A DNA stretch of 55,278 bases from Deltaproteobacteria bacterium. GTDB taxonomy: Bacteria > Desulfobacterota > Syntrophia > Syntrophales > UBA8958. Numbering within the stretch: position 1 is the first letter of the stretch; the number at the start of each line of letters is the position of its first letter. Below, in pieces: positions 15,982-24,102 of the stretch. The stretch is from the NCBI GenBank assembly GCA_029553375.1, contig JAKPCH010000062.1, positions 1 to 55,278 on the forward strand. The letters run 5' to 3'. The position numbers and the translations under genes are program-made. A model generated the notes under the pieces. It did no database searches. It was not told the DNA's origin and saw nothing but the letters and a program-made list of their open reading frames with translations.

Positions 15982-16043
15982 GCGCCGGGTCGATGCCGGA
16001 AGGAGGGAGGGCCCGCAAGAAGGCCCTCAGAGCACATTTTCCG

Positions 16044-16072
16044 TTGACAGGGCCGGAAAAGACCGCTATAGG
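16044..16072 (+). promoter_or_regulatory. Strong sigma-70 promoter of the 56-residue membrane protein
   Basis: TTGACA (16044-16049), a 17-base spacer and TATAGG (16067-16072): perfect -35 and four of six at -10. Transcription should start near 16079, about 29 bases before the ATG at 16108. Confidence 0.7.
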
Positions 16073-16107
16073 GCCAACAGGGGGGTCTTCAAATCAGGTA
16101 AATCTCC

Positions 16108-16278
16108 ATGGCCAAGAAGGACAAGAAGAAAGAGAGGGAACAGAGGCTTATCCAGGAGCGGATCGCCGATCTGTCCCGGCAGAAGGCGGCCAACCGGGGG
16201 AACCTGCTCCTCGTGGTGACCCTGATTTGGCTCATCGGTCTGGTCTTGATCGTGGCCAAGTACGGTCGCATCTGGTGA
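16108..16278 (+). CDS. 56-residue single-span membrane protein
   Basis: A short gene encodes 56 residues: a very basic, charged N-terminus (MAKKDKKKEREQRLIQER, likely helical or coiled coil, to about residue 31) and one transmembrane helix (LLLVVTLIWLIGLVLIVA, about 33-50) ending in KYGRIW. The charge pattern predicts the N-terminus inside. A sigma-70 promoter starts just upstream and a modest AGGTAA lies before the ATG. It stands between a CoA-transferase and an acetate permease. I know no family for it. Its coding look (G/C in third positions, clear topology) and promoter make it a credible gene. It could help the permease, but that is inference. Confidence 0.7.
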   Translation: MAKKDKKKEREQRLIQERIADLSRQKAANRGNLLLVVTLIWLIGLVLIVAKYGRIW

Positions 16279-16287
16279 GATTTTTTC

Positions 16288-16317
16288 TTGACAAGGTCTT
16301 TGCCCTTTTGTTACGAA
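16288..16317 (+). promoter_or_regulatory. Possible promoter upstream of the acetate permease
   Basis: A perfect TTGACA at 16288-16293 is followed 18 bases later by TACGAA (three of six). The transcript would carry a leader of about 210 bases before the permease ATG. The rest of this gap (16318-16536) shows no gene; it is richer in A/T than its surroundings. Confidence 0.4.
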
Positions 16318-16536
16318 CAGGCCTACTTAGGGGGGTAGAATCCTTTTTTCCCAACATCATTAATAGTTGTCAGACAAGCGTACGGTAGTAGCGTAGGCGG
16401 TCTAATTCCACAGAGAAAGGGGGGATCAATAGGGAAGTAAGGAAAGGCCAAAAGCGAGCTTAAAGAAGTCTCTTTGGTCGAATCGTAACATTTTATCCAA
16501 GCCATAAGAAAAAACAAAAATAAGGAGGATTTCTCT

Positions 16537-17259
16537 ATGGCGCATGAGCACAGTTTTGCGACTCCCGGGCCCGCGGGTCTGGCTGCCCTGGCCGTTGCCT
16601 GCTTCGGATTCGGTGCGGTGTTTCTTGGTAAGGTCGACGTATCGGGTCTGCCCCTGCTGGCCGCTTGGCTCGTCGGCGGCGGTATCGTCCAGTACACGAC
16701 GGCCGTCATCGAGTTGAAGGACCACAACATCACGGGCGGTAACGTCTTCTTATTCTTCAGCGCCTTCTTCATGTTCGCAGCCGCTCTCAGCGTCTTCGCG
16801 AAATGGTACATGATCAACTTCATGTTCGTCCCCAAGGCCAGCAAGGAGGCCATGGATGCCGCCATGGCCGCGGCGGGTGTGGCGGACGTCAAGATGCTCA
16901 CCCCCGAACAGCTCGCCGCCGCCAAGGCGGGGATCGGCAAGGCCGTCGGTGCCATGATGGCCAAGGCCGTCCACGTCGAGGGCTGGAACTGGATGGCCGG
17001 GGCCGCCTTCCTCACCGCGGTGACCCCCGCCTATGCCAAGAGCGGTCTGTTCCTCCTGGTCGTGGCCATCGACATCGCCCTGTGGATGATCGTCGGCGTG
17101 GACTCGGGCTGGTACGGCGATCCCAAGACCTTCAAACCCATCATCGGCTACCTGTTGATCTTCTCCGGCTGGTACGGCATCTACATGTCCGGGGCCGTGG
17201 TCTGCAATACCGTCTACGGCAAGAAGGTCTACTGGACGCCTCCGCCCCTGGTCAAGTAG
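16537..17259 (+). CDS. GPR1/FUN34/YaaH-family acetate/succinate permease
   Basis: A 240-residue inner-membrane transporter of the acetate uptake (SatP/YaaH) family with six membrane helices. Family marks are the N-terminal TPGPAGLAALA (variant of NPAPLGL), GKVDVSGLPLLAAWLVGGGIVQ with the helix-1/2 pore residues, and the C-terminal GYLLIFSGWYGIYMS. It is about 45 residues longer than E. coli SatP: the extra part is an Ala/Lys-rich stretch at about residues 98-148 between helices 3 and 4. A strong RBS (AAGGAGGA) precedes the ATG. Probable role: uptake or release of acetate linked to the CoA-transferases on both sides. A terminator follows. Confidence 0.9.
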   Translation: MAHEHSFATPGPAGLAALAVACFGFGAVFLGKVDVSGLPLLAAWLVGGGIVQYTTAVIELKDHNITGGNVFLFFSAFFMFAAALSVFAKWYMINFMFVPKASKEAMDAAMAAAGVADVKMLTPEQLAAAKAGIGKAVGAMMAKAVHVEGWNWMAGAAFLTAVTPAYAKSGLFLLVVAIDIALWMIVGVDSGWYGDPKTFKPIIGYLLIFSGWYGIYMSGAVVCNTVYGKKVYWTPPPLVK

Positions 17260-17284
17260 TCCTTCGTTGTCATCGATGTGAAAC

Positions 17285-17319
17285 GGGGGCAGGTGTCGCG
17301 TGATGCCTGCCCCTTTTTT
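17285..17319 (+). terminator. Intrinsic terminator after the acetate permease
   Basis: An 8-bp stem (17286-17293 GGGGCAGG with 17306-17313 CCTGCCCC), a 12-base loop and six T residues. It lies 26 bases after the permease stop. Confidence 0.85.
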
Positions 17320-17406
17320 CAAGGGCTACGATCCCGAGAGATCCGCCCGCCTTGACTGTTTTCGATCGTAAGCCCTTTGACCTTTCCTAAGTAAGGAGGG
17401 AGATCC

Positions 17407-18735
17407 ATGTCCGCCGTATTCGCCGATTACGTCAAGAATAAGTATTCTCGCCCCGGGCCTTTGAAGGGGATCCGGGTCCTCGAGGTTTGCACCCTTCTTT
17501 TCGGGCCGGCGGGGCCGTCTTTTCTCGCCTCCCTGGGGGCGGAGGTCATCAAGATCGAGCTGCCCCCCATGGGAGACGTCACCCGGTCCCTCAACCCCTT
17601 CGGCTGGTTCTACAAGGAACAGGGACCGATGTTCATGCACATCAACACTTCGAAGTACTACATGGCCTTGGATTTACACATCGATCTCGGCCAGCAGATC
17701 TTCAAGGAGCTCTGCGCCAAGGCCGACGTCGTCGAGTTCAACCTCCGCCCCGCCGTGACCAACCGCTGGAATATCGGATACGAAGACATCATGAAGGTCA
17801 ACCCCGGCATCATCTATGTCGAGAAGAACGGCTTCGGCCAGTGGGGCCTCTACGCCGAGCAGGACCGGCCCTCCAACGACGGGGCCTCCCAGGCCCTCTC
17901 GGGCTACGCCTGGATGTCCAGTTTCCCCGGCCGCCCGCCCTTGAAACAGAGCATCTGGATCTGTGACGTTTACGGGGCCATGATGGCCGAGGTGGCCGTC
18001 CTGGCGGCCCTCCACCACCGCAAGAAGACGGGGAAGGGCCAGTACATCGAGATGTCCCAGACGGAAAACATCATGCGGGCCATGGGCTGGGTGTGGCCCT
18101 ACCAGCAGATGACGGGCAAGGGCGTGGAGCCCGCAGGCAACCGCGACCAGTGCATCTGCCCCGCCGACACCTTCCTCTGCAAGGACGACCTCTTCGTCGC
18201 CCTGGCGGCGCCGGCCCCGGACGAGTTCCTCGGCCTCTGCCGGGCCATGGGGCGGCCGGAGCTCGCCGAGGATCCCCGCTTCAAGGAACACACGACCCGC
18301 CTCGAGGTGGAAAACGCCCTGGCGATCCTGAAGATCATCGCCGACTGGGCCCGGACGAAGACGGCCGCCGAGATCGAGGAGCTGGGGAAGCAGTACGGTT
18401 TCGCCGCCACTCGTCTCCACAGCTCGAAGGACATGTACGAGGATCCCCACCGGCGGGCCCGGGGTTTCGTCAAGGAGATCGACGACCCCCTCTACGGCCG
18501 TTACCCCGATCACGAGCTCCCCATCATGATGTCCAAGACCCCGCCGAAGCACCGCTGGACGGTGCGTCCCGTCGGTTTCGACAACGATTTCATCATGACC
18601 ACCATCCTGGGCCGCAACCAGGCCCAGATCGACGAGCTCTACATGCACGGCGTCCTCGGCCGGTGGAAGGACGCCCAAGGACGCCGTCCGCCGTCCGATT
18701 GGGACGGCAAGTCGGGAGCCATCTTGAGGAGGTGA
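17407..18735 (+). CDS. Class III (CaiB/BaiF) CoA-transferase, catalytic subunit
   Basis: A 442-residue family III CoA-transferase, related to formyl-CoA transferase, CaiB, and the benzylsuccinate CoA-transferase subunits. The N-terminal Rossmann part has LKGIRVLEVCTLLFGPAGPS and LGAEVIKIE; SIWICDVYGAMMAE carries Asp187, exactly 12 residues before LAALHHRKKTGKGQ, where the catalytic Asp (Asp169 of formyl-CoA transferase) is expected. The enzyme forms an aspartyl-CoA thioester during CoA exchange between carboxylic acids. RBS GGAGGGAGATCC precedes the ATG. The next gene, 6 bases on, is a second family III protein without this Asp; the two probably form a hetero-oligomer. Length is slightly above the usual 380-430. 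Confidence 0.9.
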   Translation: MSAVFADYVKNKYSRPGPLKGIRVLEVCTLLFGPAGPSFLASLGAEVIKIELPPMGDVTRSLNPFGWFYKEQGPMFMHINTSKYYMALDLHIDLGQQIFKELCAKADVVEFNLRPAVTNRWNIGYEDIMKVNPGIIYVEKNGFGQWGLYAEQDRPSNDGASQALSGYAWMSSFPGRPPLKQSIWICDVYGAMMAEVAVLAALHHRKKTGKGQYIEMSQTENIMRAMGWVWPYQQMTGKGVEPAGNRDQCICPADTFLCKDDLFVALAAPAPDEFLGLCRAMGRPELAEDPRFKEHTTRLEVENALAILKIIADWARTKTAAEIEELGKQYGFAATRLHSSKDMYEDPHRRARGFVKEIDDPLYGRYPDHELPIMMSKTPPKHRWTVRPVGFDNDFIMTTILGRNQAQIDELYMHGVLGRWKDAQGRRPPSDWDGKSGAILRR

Positions 18736-18741
18736 GGAATT

Positions 18742-20091
18742 ATGGCAGAGCACAAGAGACCGAAATGGGCAGCATGGGCCGATCACATCCGGTCCCTTGA
18801 CGATCCGGCGAAGAACTTCGAGAAACCCGAGGCCCTCGACGACCTCGTCGTGTTGGACCTGAGCTCGAGGAGCATGGCGGGCTGTTTCTGTTCTTCCCTC
18901 CTGGCGGAGCTGGGGGCGGAGACGATCCGCATCGAACCCCCGGGTGGTGATCTCGTGCGGACCTACTCGCCCGGCGGGGTGATGCACCGGGGCACCGGAC
19001 TGGCCTATCTCCAGGAGGGACGGAACAAGTACCACATCACCCTGAACCTGGAGAAGGAGGAGGGCCGGGAGATCCTGAAGTGTCTCGCCGGCGCCGCCGA
19101 CGTCCTCATCGAGACGTACCCCACGGGCGTCATGGAGGAGTGGGGGATCGGCTACGAAGAGCTCTCGAAGCTCAATCCCAGGTTGATCTACACCTCCATC
19201 TCCGCCTTCGGACGTTTCGGACCCGAGAGCGGCCGCCGCCAGTACGACTACGACAACGTCAGCCAGGCCCGCTCGGGCATCCAGTACGGGACGGGGGAGA
19301 TCCTCCCCGAGGGTAAGACCTACGACGAGATGCCCTACGCCGTCCCCACCAAGGCGGGTCCCTGGATCGCCTGGGCCGTATCCGGGACCTTCGGGGCCAT
19401 GGGGATCCTGGCGGCCCTGCATTACCGCTGCCAGACGGGGGAGGGGCAGGCCATCGACATCGCCTCCCCCGAGGCCTACGAGCGCCTCCACGACTACGCC
19501 CTCCACTGGTACGCCGACCAGGGTGTCCTGAACGAGCGCTTCGGCAACCTCGACACGGCCCTCTGGCTCTACGGCTTTTTCCCCACGAAGGACGGCGGCG
19601 TCTTCCTGGGCGGTCTGCGCCTCGAGATGTGGAAGGCCTTCGTTGATATCATCGGCAAGTACGAGGAGTGGGGGGCGGAGGAGTGGACCTCCCTGGCCCC
19701 CTTCATGAAGAAGGACTGGCAGCTCAAGTACCAGGCCATGATCAACCCCGAGACGATGAAGTACACCAGCGAGGAACTGACGGCCAAGTCGGTGGAGTAC
19801 GCCAAGACGGGACGCCTGGCCCCCATCACGACCGTCGTCGCCCCCATCGTCTCGCCGGCGGATGCCATGAAGGACGAGGTCTGGAGGGACCGGGGCATCT
19901 TCACGCCCGTCCAGGACCCCGTCTACGGTTCCATAGTCTGCGCCCAGGCCCAGTGGAAGGCCACGGAGACGCCGCCGCGGACCAAGTGGGTCTGCCGTCC
20001 CGTGGGGTACGACAACGGCTTCATCTACCTGAAGTATCTGGGATTCGGCCCGGGGCGCCTCAAGGAACTGTCGGACCAGGGTGTCATTTAA
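18742..20091 (+). CDS. Class III (CaiB/BaiF) CoA-transferase-like subunit lacking the catalytic Asp
   Basis: A 449-residue family III protein. The fold marks are present: LDDLVVLDLSSRSMAG, LGAETIRIEPPGGDLVR, YDNVSQARSG, and LAALHYRCQTGEGQ. At the position 12 residues before LAALHYR, where family members have the nucleophilic Asp, it has Trp211 (PWIAWAVSG). It is therefore unlikely to work alone. Its gene begins 6 bases after the catalytic-type subunit, as in two-subunit enzymes such as BbsEF (benzylsuccinate CoA-transferase), so a structural or substrate-binding partner role is the best guess. It is downstream-coupled to an acyl-CoA ligase. Confidence 0.88.
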   Translation: MAEHKRPKWAAWADHIRSLDDPAKNFEKPEALDDLVVLDLSSRSMAGCFCSSLLAELGAETIRIEPPGGDLVRTYSPGGVMHRGTGLAYLQEGRNKYHITLNLEKEEGREILKCLAGAADVLIETYPTGVMEEWGIGYEELSKLNPRLIYTSISAFGRFGPESGRRQYDYDNVSQARSGIQYGTGEILPEGKTYDEMPYAVPTKAGPWIAWAVSGTFGAMGILAALHYRCQTGEGQAIDIASPEAYERLHDYALHWYADQGVLNERFGNLDTALWLYGFFPTKDGGVFLGGLRLEMWKAFVDIIGKYEEWGAEEWTSLAPFMKKDWQLKYQAMINPETMKYTSEELTAKSVEYAKTGRLAPITTVVAPIVSPADAMKDEVWRDRGIFTPVQDPVYGSIVCAQAQWKATETPPRTKWVCRPVGYDNGFIYLKYLGFGPGRLKELSDQGVI

Positions 20092-20101
20092 CACCGATGG
20101 A

Positions 20102-20130
20102 GGTGGGAGGGCCTTGCGGGCCCTTCCACC
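20102..20130 (+). other. Intercistronic RNA hairpin without T tract
   Basis: A 12-bp stem (20102-20113 with 20119-20130, one G-U pair) and a 5-base loop lie between the second CoA-transferase subunit and the ligase. No T run follows, so it is more likely an mRNA-stability or processing element than a terminator. Confidence 0.6.
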
Positions 20131-20165
20131 CTCCGCGATGATTTCTTCAAGGAGGTGTGAATCTT

Positions 20166-21803
20166 ATGTGGAAGCCTCTGACAGAGGAGGAAAAGGCCAG
20201 GTACAGTGTCATCAACGAGGAGAACCTGAAGTTCCTCATGGACCGCTACAACCGGGTGAACCGGTGGGTCATCGCGGACATGATCCGGCGCAGCGCCTAC
20301 CATTACCCGGACAAGCCGGCCCTGATTTACGGGGACAAGACCCTTACCTATGCCGAGCTGGAGCGGGAGTGCAACCGGACGGCCAACGCCCTGAGGGACC
20401 TGGGGGTGAAGAAGTACGACCGGGTGGCCATCCTGGCCCACAACACGATCCACCACGTCCTGACGTGGTTCGGGTGCTGCAAGATCGGGGCGATCTATCT
20501 CGCCATCAACTATCTCCTGCGGGGGAAGGACATCTCGTACTGCATCAACCACTCTGAGAGCAAGGTCTTCATCATCGAGGACGCCCTCTACGATCTCGTG
20601 AAGGATGTCATGGACGACATGCCCACGGTTAAGCACTACATCTGGTCCGACCAGGTGGCGGGTAAGCCCCCCGTAAGCGACGTCTTCAAGAACTTCGACA
20701 CGTGGTACGGCGCCTACCCCGACACGGAGCCCGAGGCGATCCTCCATATCGAGGACCCGTGCCAGATGACCTACACGAGCGGCACGGAATCCCTCCCCAA
20801 GGGGGTCATCATCAGCAACCAGGCCCTGATGGCCGAGTACATGGGGACCATCGTGGACGGTCAGTACGATGAGGACGACATCAACGTCAACGCCCTGCCC
20901 ATCTATCACTGCGCCCAGCGGGATGTCTTCATGAACCCCGTCTTCTGGGTGGGGGGCGTGAACATCCTCATGATGCCCGACATCGGCCAGATCCTCAAGA
21001 ATATCGCCTCCTACAAGGCGACGATGTTTTTCGCCCCGCCGACGGTGTGGATCGGTATGCTGCGCCACCCCGAGTTCGACAAGCATGATCTCTCGAGTCT
21101 CAAGAAGTGCTACTACGGTGCCTCCATCATGCCCGTGGAGATCTTGAAGGAGATGATGGAGCGACTCCCCGGGGTGAGGATCTACAACTACTACGGCCAG
21201 ACAGAGCTGGCGCCGTACCACACCATCCTGAAGGCCAAGGACGCCCTGAGGAAGCTCGGTTCGGCGGGCATGGGTGGTTTGAACATGGAGACCCGCCTGG
21301 AGGACGACGACGGCAACCCCATCGAGAAGGCCGGGGTGCCGGGCGAGATCTGCGGCAAGGGTCCCCACGCCCTGATCATGTATTTCAAGGAGCCGGAGAA
21401 GACGGAAGAGGCCATGAAGGGCGGCTGGTTCCACTCGGGCGACATCGGCGTCATGGACGAGGACCGCTACATCACCGTCGTGGACCGGAAGAAGGACATG
21501 ATCAAGACGGGCGGCGAGAACGTGGCGACCCGGGAGGTGGAGGAGGCGATCTACCTCGACAAGCGGGTCCAGGAGGTGGCGGTGATCGGCCTGCCCGATC
21601 CGAAGTGGGTCGAGTTGGTGACGGCGGTGGTGGTCCTGAAGCCGGGCGAGACCATGACGGAGGAGGAGCTCATCGCCCACTGCCGCAAGGAGCTGGCCCC
21701 ATTCAAGTGCCCGAAGAAGGTCATCTTCGTCGACGCCCTTCCCAAGACGCCCACGGGCAAGATCCTCAAACGGGAGATGAGGGTCATGTACAAAGACAAG
21801 TAA
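20166..21803 (+). CDS. Acyl-CoA synthetase (AMP-forming, ANL superfamily)
   Basis: A 545-residue acid-CoA ligase. The ATP loop is YTSGTESLPKGV (usual TTG replaced by TES) near residue 203; the adenylate-forming motif YYGQTELAP is near 340; GWFHSGDIG and DRKKDMIKTGGENV follow, and the C-terminal PKTPTGKILKR holds the catalytic lysine of the adenylation step. It activates a carboxylic acid as acyl-AMP then acyl-CoA. Substrate not decided: the overall look is of medium-chain/fatty acyl or aromatic-acid ligases. The ATG at 20166 is preceded by AAGGAGGT at 9 bases; a GTG at 20157 lies too close to the same site. It ends the CoA-transferase operon. Confidence 0.9.
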   Translation: MWKPLTEEEKARYSVINEENLKFLMDRYNRVNRWVIADMIRRSAYHYPDKPALIYGDKTLTYAELERECNRTANALRDLGVKKYDRVAILAHNTIHHVLTWFGCCKIGAIYLAINYLLRGKDISYCINHSESKVFIIEDALYDLVKDVMDDMPTVKHYIWSDQVAGKPPVSDVFKNFDTWYGAYPDTEPEAILHIEDPCQMTYTSGTESLPKGVIISNQALMAEYMGTIVDGQYDEDDINVNALPIYHCAQRDVFMNPVFWVGGVNILMMPDIGQILKNIASYKATMFFAPPTVWIGMLRHPEFDKHDLSSLKKCYYGASIMPVEILKEMMERLPGVRIYNYYGQTELAPYHTILKAKDALRKLGSAGMGGLNMETRLEDDDGNPIEKAGVPGEICGKGPHALIMYFKEPEKTEEAMKGGWFHSGDIGVMDEDRYITVVDRKKDMIKTGGENVATREVEEAIYLDKRVQEVAVIGLPDPKWVELVTAVVVLKPGETMTEEELIAHCRKELAPFKCPKKVIFVDALPKTPTGKILKREMRVMYKDK

Positions 21804-21817
21804 GGGCTTTTAAATCC

Positions 21818-21850
21818 GGGCCGACCCACCTTGGGTGGGCGGCCCCTTTT
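21818..21850 (+). terminator. Intrinsic terminator after the acyl-CoA synthetase
   Basis: A long GC-rich stem (21818-21830 with 21834-21845, one bulge, short loop) is followed by CTTTTCCTTT. The next gene begins only 15-20 bases later, so some read-through is possible. Confidence 0.75.
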
Positions 21851-21864
21851 CCTTTCCCTCCCCG

Positions 21865-23316
21865 ATGAACGTTCTCCTCGTCAACCCTTTCTTCGACGGC
21901 CGGGCGGAGGTTCCTCCCCTCTCCCTGGCGGCCGTCGCCGCCGGTGTTATCGAAGACGGTTTTACCGTGGAGATCCTCGATCTCGACACCCGCGCGGAGG
22001 ATGAGGGCCGCCGGGTATTGACGGAGGCCCTTGAAAGGTTGTCGCCCCGTGTCGTCGGCGTTACCTCCCTGTCCCACAATTTCGCCGGGGCCCTGCAGGT
22101 GTGTCGTGCCGCCAAGGAGCTCTCACCGTCGGCCGTGACGGTCCTGGGGGGCGTCCACGCCACGGTGTGCCACGAGACGCTCCTTTCGTCCCACCCGGAA
22201 CTGGACATGATCTGCCGGGGAGAGGGCGAGGAGGCCTTCCGTGACATCTGCCGTGCCGTTTACGTGGGGGTTTCCCCCGAGGACGTCACGGGGGTCAGTT
22301 ACCGTTCGGGAAGGGGTGTCGTCCATAACCCCCCCCGGACGCCCGCGGCCCTCGATGACAACCCCCTGCCCGCCTTTCATCTCCTCCAGGGGGGCGGTTA
22401 TCGCACCTGGAGTCTCTCTTCGAGCCGTGGTTGTCCCCACCGTTGCTCCTTTTGCTCCTTGCGGGGTCTCTACGGGGGGAGGGTGCGCTGGGAACCCCTG
22501 GGGAAGATCATGGAGGAGTTGGACCTGCTGCGTCGTCTGGGGGCGAGGAGGGTCATGTTCACGGACGACAACCTCACGGCCAAACCGGACCGGGTGAGGG
22601 ACCTGTGCCGCCGCATCGCCGCCTCCGGCCTGGGCGGGGCCATGGAGTTTTACGCCCAGGGGCGCATCGACGACTTCCGCCGTTTCCCCCTCATGGCCTC
22701 ATGGTTGAGCGAAGCAGGTTTCAAGGCCGTTTACGTGGGCGCCGAGTCCGGTTCCCCGGCGGTGTTGGCCAGGTACGGCAAGGACCTCACCCCCGCCGAC
22801 ATCGTCCGGGGCGTCGAGGTCTGCGTGGAGCAGAACCTCATGCCCGTCGTGAGCTTCATCCTCTTCGGCCCGTGGGACACCGTCGAGACCGTCCGGGAGA
22901 CCCTCCGTCTCGCCCTGGCCCTGTTCGAGAGGGGGGCGGAGATCGCCTACACCGAGTCCCTCGTCCCCTTCCCGGGGACGCCCGTCAAAGAAGAACTCGC
23001 GGCGGAGGGGAAATGGCTGGAAACGCAGGGGGTCTATCACTTCAAGAGTTGCACGGGCCTCGACACGGACCGTCTCTATGACCTCCTCGACCTGGCGCGA
23101 TCCATGAGCCGCGCCGTCTATGACGCCGACCCCCTCTACCCGTGGCGCCGGGTCTACCACGAGTTCCGCCTTCTCCTCTCCCTCCTGGAGGGCGAGGTCC
23201 CGGAACCGTACCTGAGATGGCGCCGGGAAGAGGCCGACCTTTCCCAAGGGGCCTCCCAGACGAGACGATCCATCGACGAGGCCCTCGCCGCCCTCGTGCC
23301 GGATACCCGCCTTTAG
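21865..23316 (+). CDS. B12-binding-domain radical-SAM protein
   Basis: A 483-residue protein of the B12-binding radical-SAM group. Residues about 1-140 are a Rossmann cobalamin-type domain (VTVLGGVHATVCHE, MICRGEGEEAF); C190-x3-C194-x2-C197 (SRGCPHRCSFC) is the cluster motif; FTDDNL and VGAESGSP are conserved barrel strands. The C-terminal 100 residues have no mark I recognise. The start at 21865 is chosen because homology begins at its MNVLLVNPFFDG; the frame is open to 21835 but that would sit in the terminator. It ends tail to tail with the crotonase gene, the two stops sharing bases. Substrate unknown. Confidence 0.85.
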   Translation: MNVLLVNPFFDGRAEVPPLSLAAVAAGVIEDGFTVEILDLDTRAEDEGRRVLTEALERLSPRVVGVTSLSHNFAGALQVCRAAKELSPSAVTVLGGVHATVCHETLLSSHPELDMICRGEGEEAFRDICRAVYVGVSPEDVTGVSYRSGRGVVHNPPRTPAALDDNPLPAFHLLQGGGYRTWSLSSSRGCPHRCSFCSLRGLYGGRVRWEPLGKIMEELDLLRRLGARRVMFTDDNLTAKPDRVRDLCRRIAASGLGGAMEFYAQGRIDDFRRFPLMASWLSEAGFKAVYVGAESGSPAVLARYGKDLTPADIVRGVEVCVEQNLMPVVSFILFGPWDTVETVRETLRLALALFERGAEIAYTESLVPFPGTPVKEELAAEGKWLETQGVYHFKSCTGLDTDRLYDLLDLARSMSRAVYDADPLYPWRRVYHEFRLLLSLLEGEVPEPYLRWRREEADLSQGASQTRRSIDEALAALVPDTRL

Positions 23317-24041
23317 GCCTTCTTGAAACTCCCGGCCAGGGCGTTCATGATGAACTCCTGAAAGGCGGCGTCGTGCTCCCGGCAGAAGGATTCCTCGAAG
23401 CCCCAGGCGTCGTTTTCGACAAAGAACCTCTTCACCGTGGCCAGGACGTGGGCGGGGGCCTTGAGGATGCCCCGCCCGATCTCGGACGCCCTCTCGAGGA
23501 GGACCTCCGGTTTCGTGACCTCGCTGACGAGGCCGATGCGGAATGCCTCTTGGGCGTCGATGGTGCGGCCCGTCAGGCAGAGGTCCCGCGCCGGGCCGGT
23601 GCCGACGATCCACTTCAGGGGCGTGTAGAGGGTGGGGGTGAAGCGGATCTCGGGATGGCCGAAGGCGGCCTTCTCGGAGCAGATACGCATGTCGCAGAGC
23701 TTGGCCAGATCGAAGCCCCCCGCCAGGGCCGGGCCGTTGACGGCGGCCAGGGTGGGCTTCGGGAAACGCCAGAGCTCCCGGTGGTAGAGGGAGGAGGTGC
23801 GGAAGATTTCCGGCAGGAGTTCCGGGACCTTGAACTCACCCAGGTCGAAACCCGCCGTGAAGGAGGGGCCGGCGCCGGTGATGATGACCATCCCCACGGC
23901 GGGGTCCTTTCGCCAGGCAACGAGGGTTGATATGATCTCTTGACGCATCTTGATGGAGATGGCGTTGTGCCTCTCCGGCCGGTTGAGGGTGAGGACGGCG
24001 AGGCCGTCCCTTACCTCCGTGAGGATCGTCTCTCCCGACAT
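23313..24041 (-). CDS. Crotonase-fold protein lacking the first catalytic Glu
   Basis: A 242-residue enoyl-CoA hydratase/isomerase-family protein. The oxyanion-hole regions FTAGFDLGEF and NGPALAGGFDL are present. Where hydratases have two acids, this has Asp111 (usually Glu) and Glu131 in FGHPEIRF, and the usual GGTQRL is replaced by YTPLKWIVG. Such changes are seen in isomerases, hydrolases and decarboxylases of the superfamily, so simple hydratase activity is doubtful. GGAGG sits 6 bases before the ATG. It lies downstream of an acyl-CoA dehydrogenase but behind a terminator. Close in pattern to the crotonase at 46643-47422. Confidence 0.85.
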   Translation of the reverse strand: MSGETILTEVRDGLAVLTLNRPERHNAISIKMRQEIISTLVAWRKDPAVGMVIITGAGPSFTAGFDLGEFKVPELLPEIFRTSSLYHRELWRFPKPTLAAVNGPALAGGFDLAKLCDMRICSEKAAFGHPEIRFTPTLYTPLKWIVGTGPARDLCLTGRTIDAQEAFRIGLVSEVTKPEVLLERASEIGRGILKAPAHVLATVKRFFVENDAWGFEESFCREHDAAFQEFIMNALAGSFKKA

Positions 24042-24056
24042 GACAGGCCTCCATGG

Positions 24057-24085
24057 GAAAAGCCCCCCGGTTTCGCCGGGGGGCT
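24057..24085 (-). terminator. Intrinsic terminator after the leftward acyl-CoA dehydrogenase
   Basis: A perfect 10-bp stem (24061-24070 with 24076-24085) with loop TTTCG is followed on the minus strand by TTTT. It separates the dehydrogenase from the crotonase gene, which starts 16 bases later, so read-through or an overlapping promoter is needed for the latter. Confidence 0.8.
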
Positions 24086-24102
24086 CGAGACAGGTCTTTC
24101 CC

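Noticed and set aside
15902-16219. A 105-residue plus-strand frame over the promoter of the small membrane protein
   Set aside because: It overlaps the 3' end of the CoA-transferase and the microprotein gene in another frame, and has Arg/Gly-rich text without motifs.
17674-20094. An 806-residue open frame on the minus strand
   Set aside because: It lies opposite two well-supported CoA-transferase genes, is dominated by Gly/Asp/Val/Leu, and has no family motif. High G+C removes stops in this frame.
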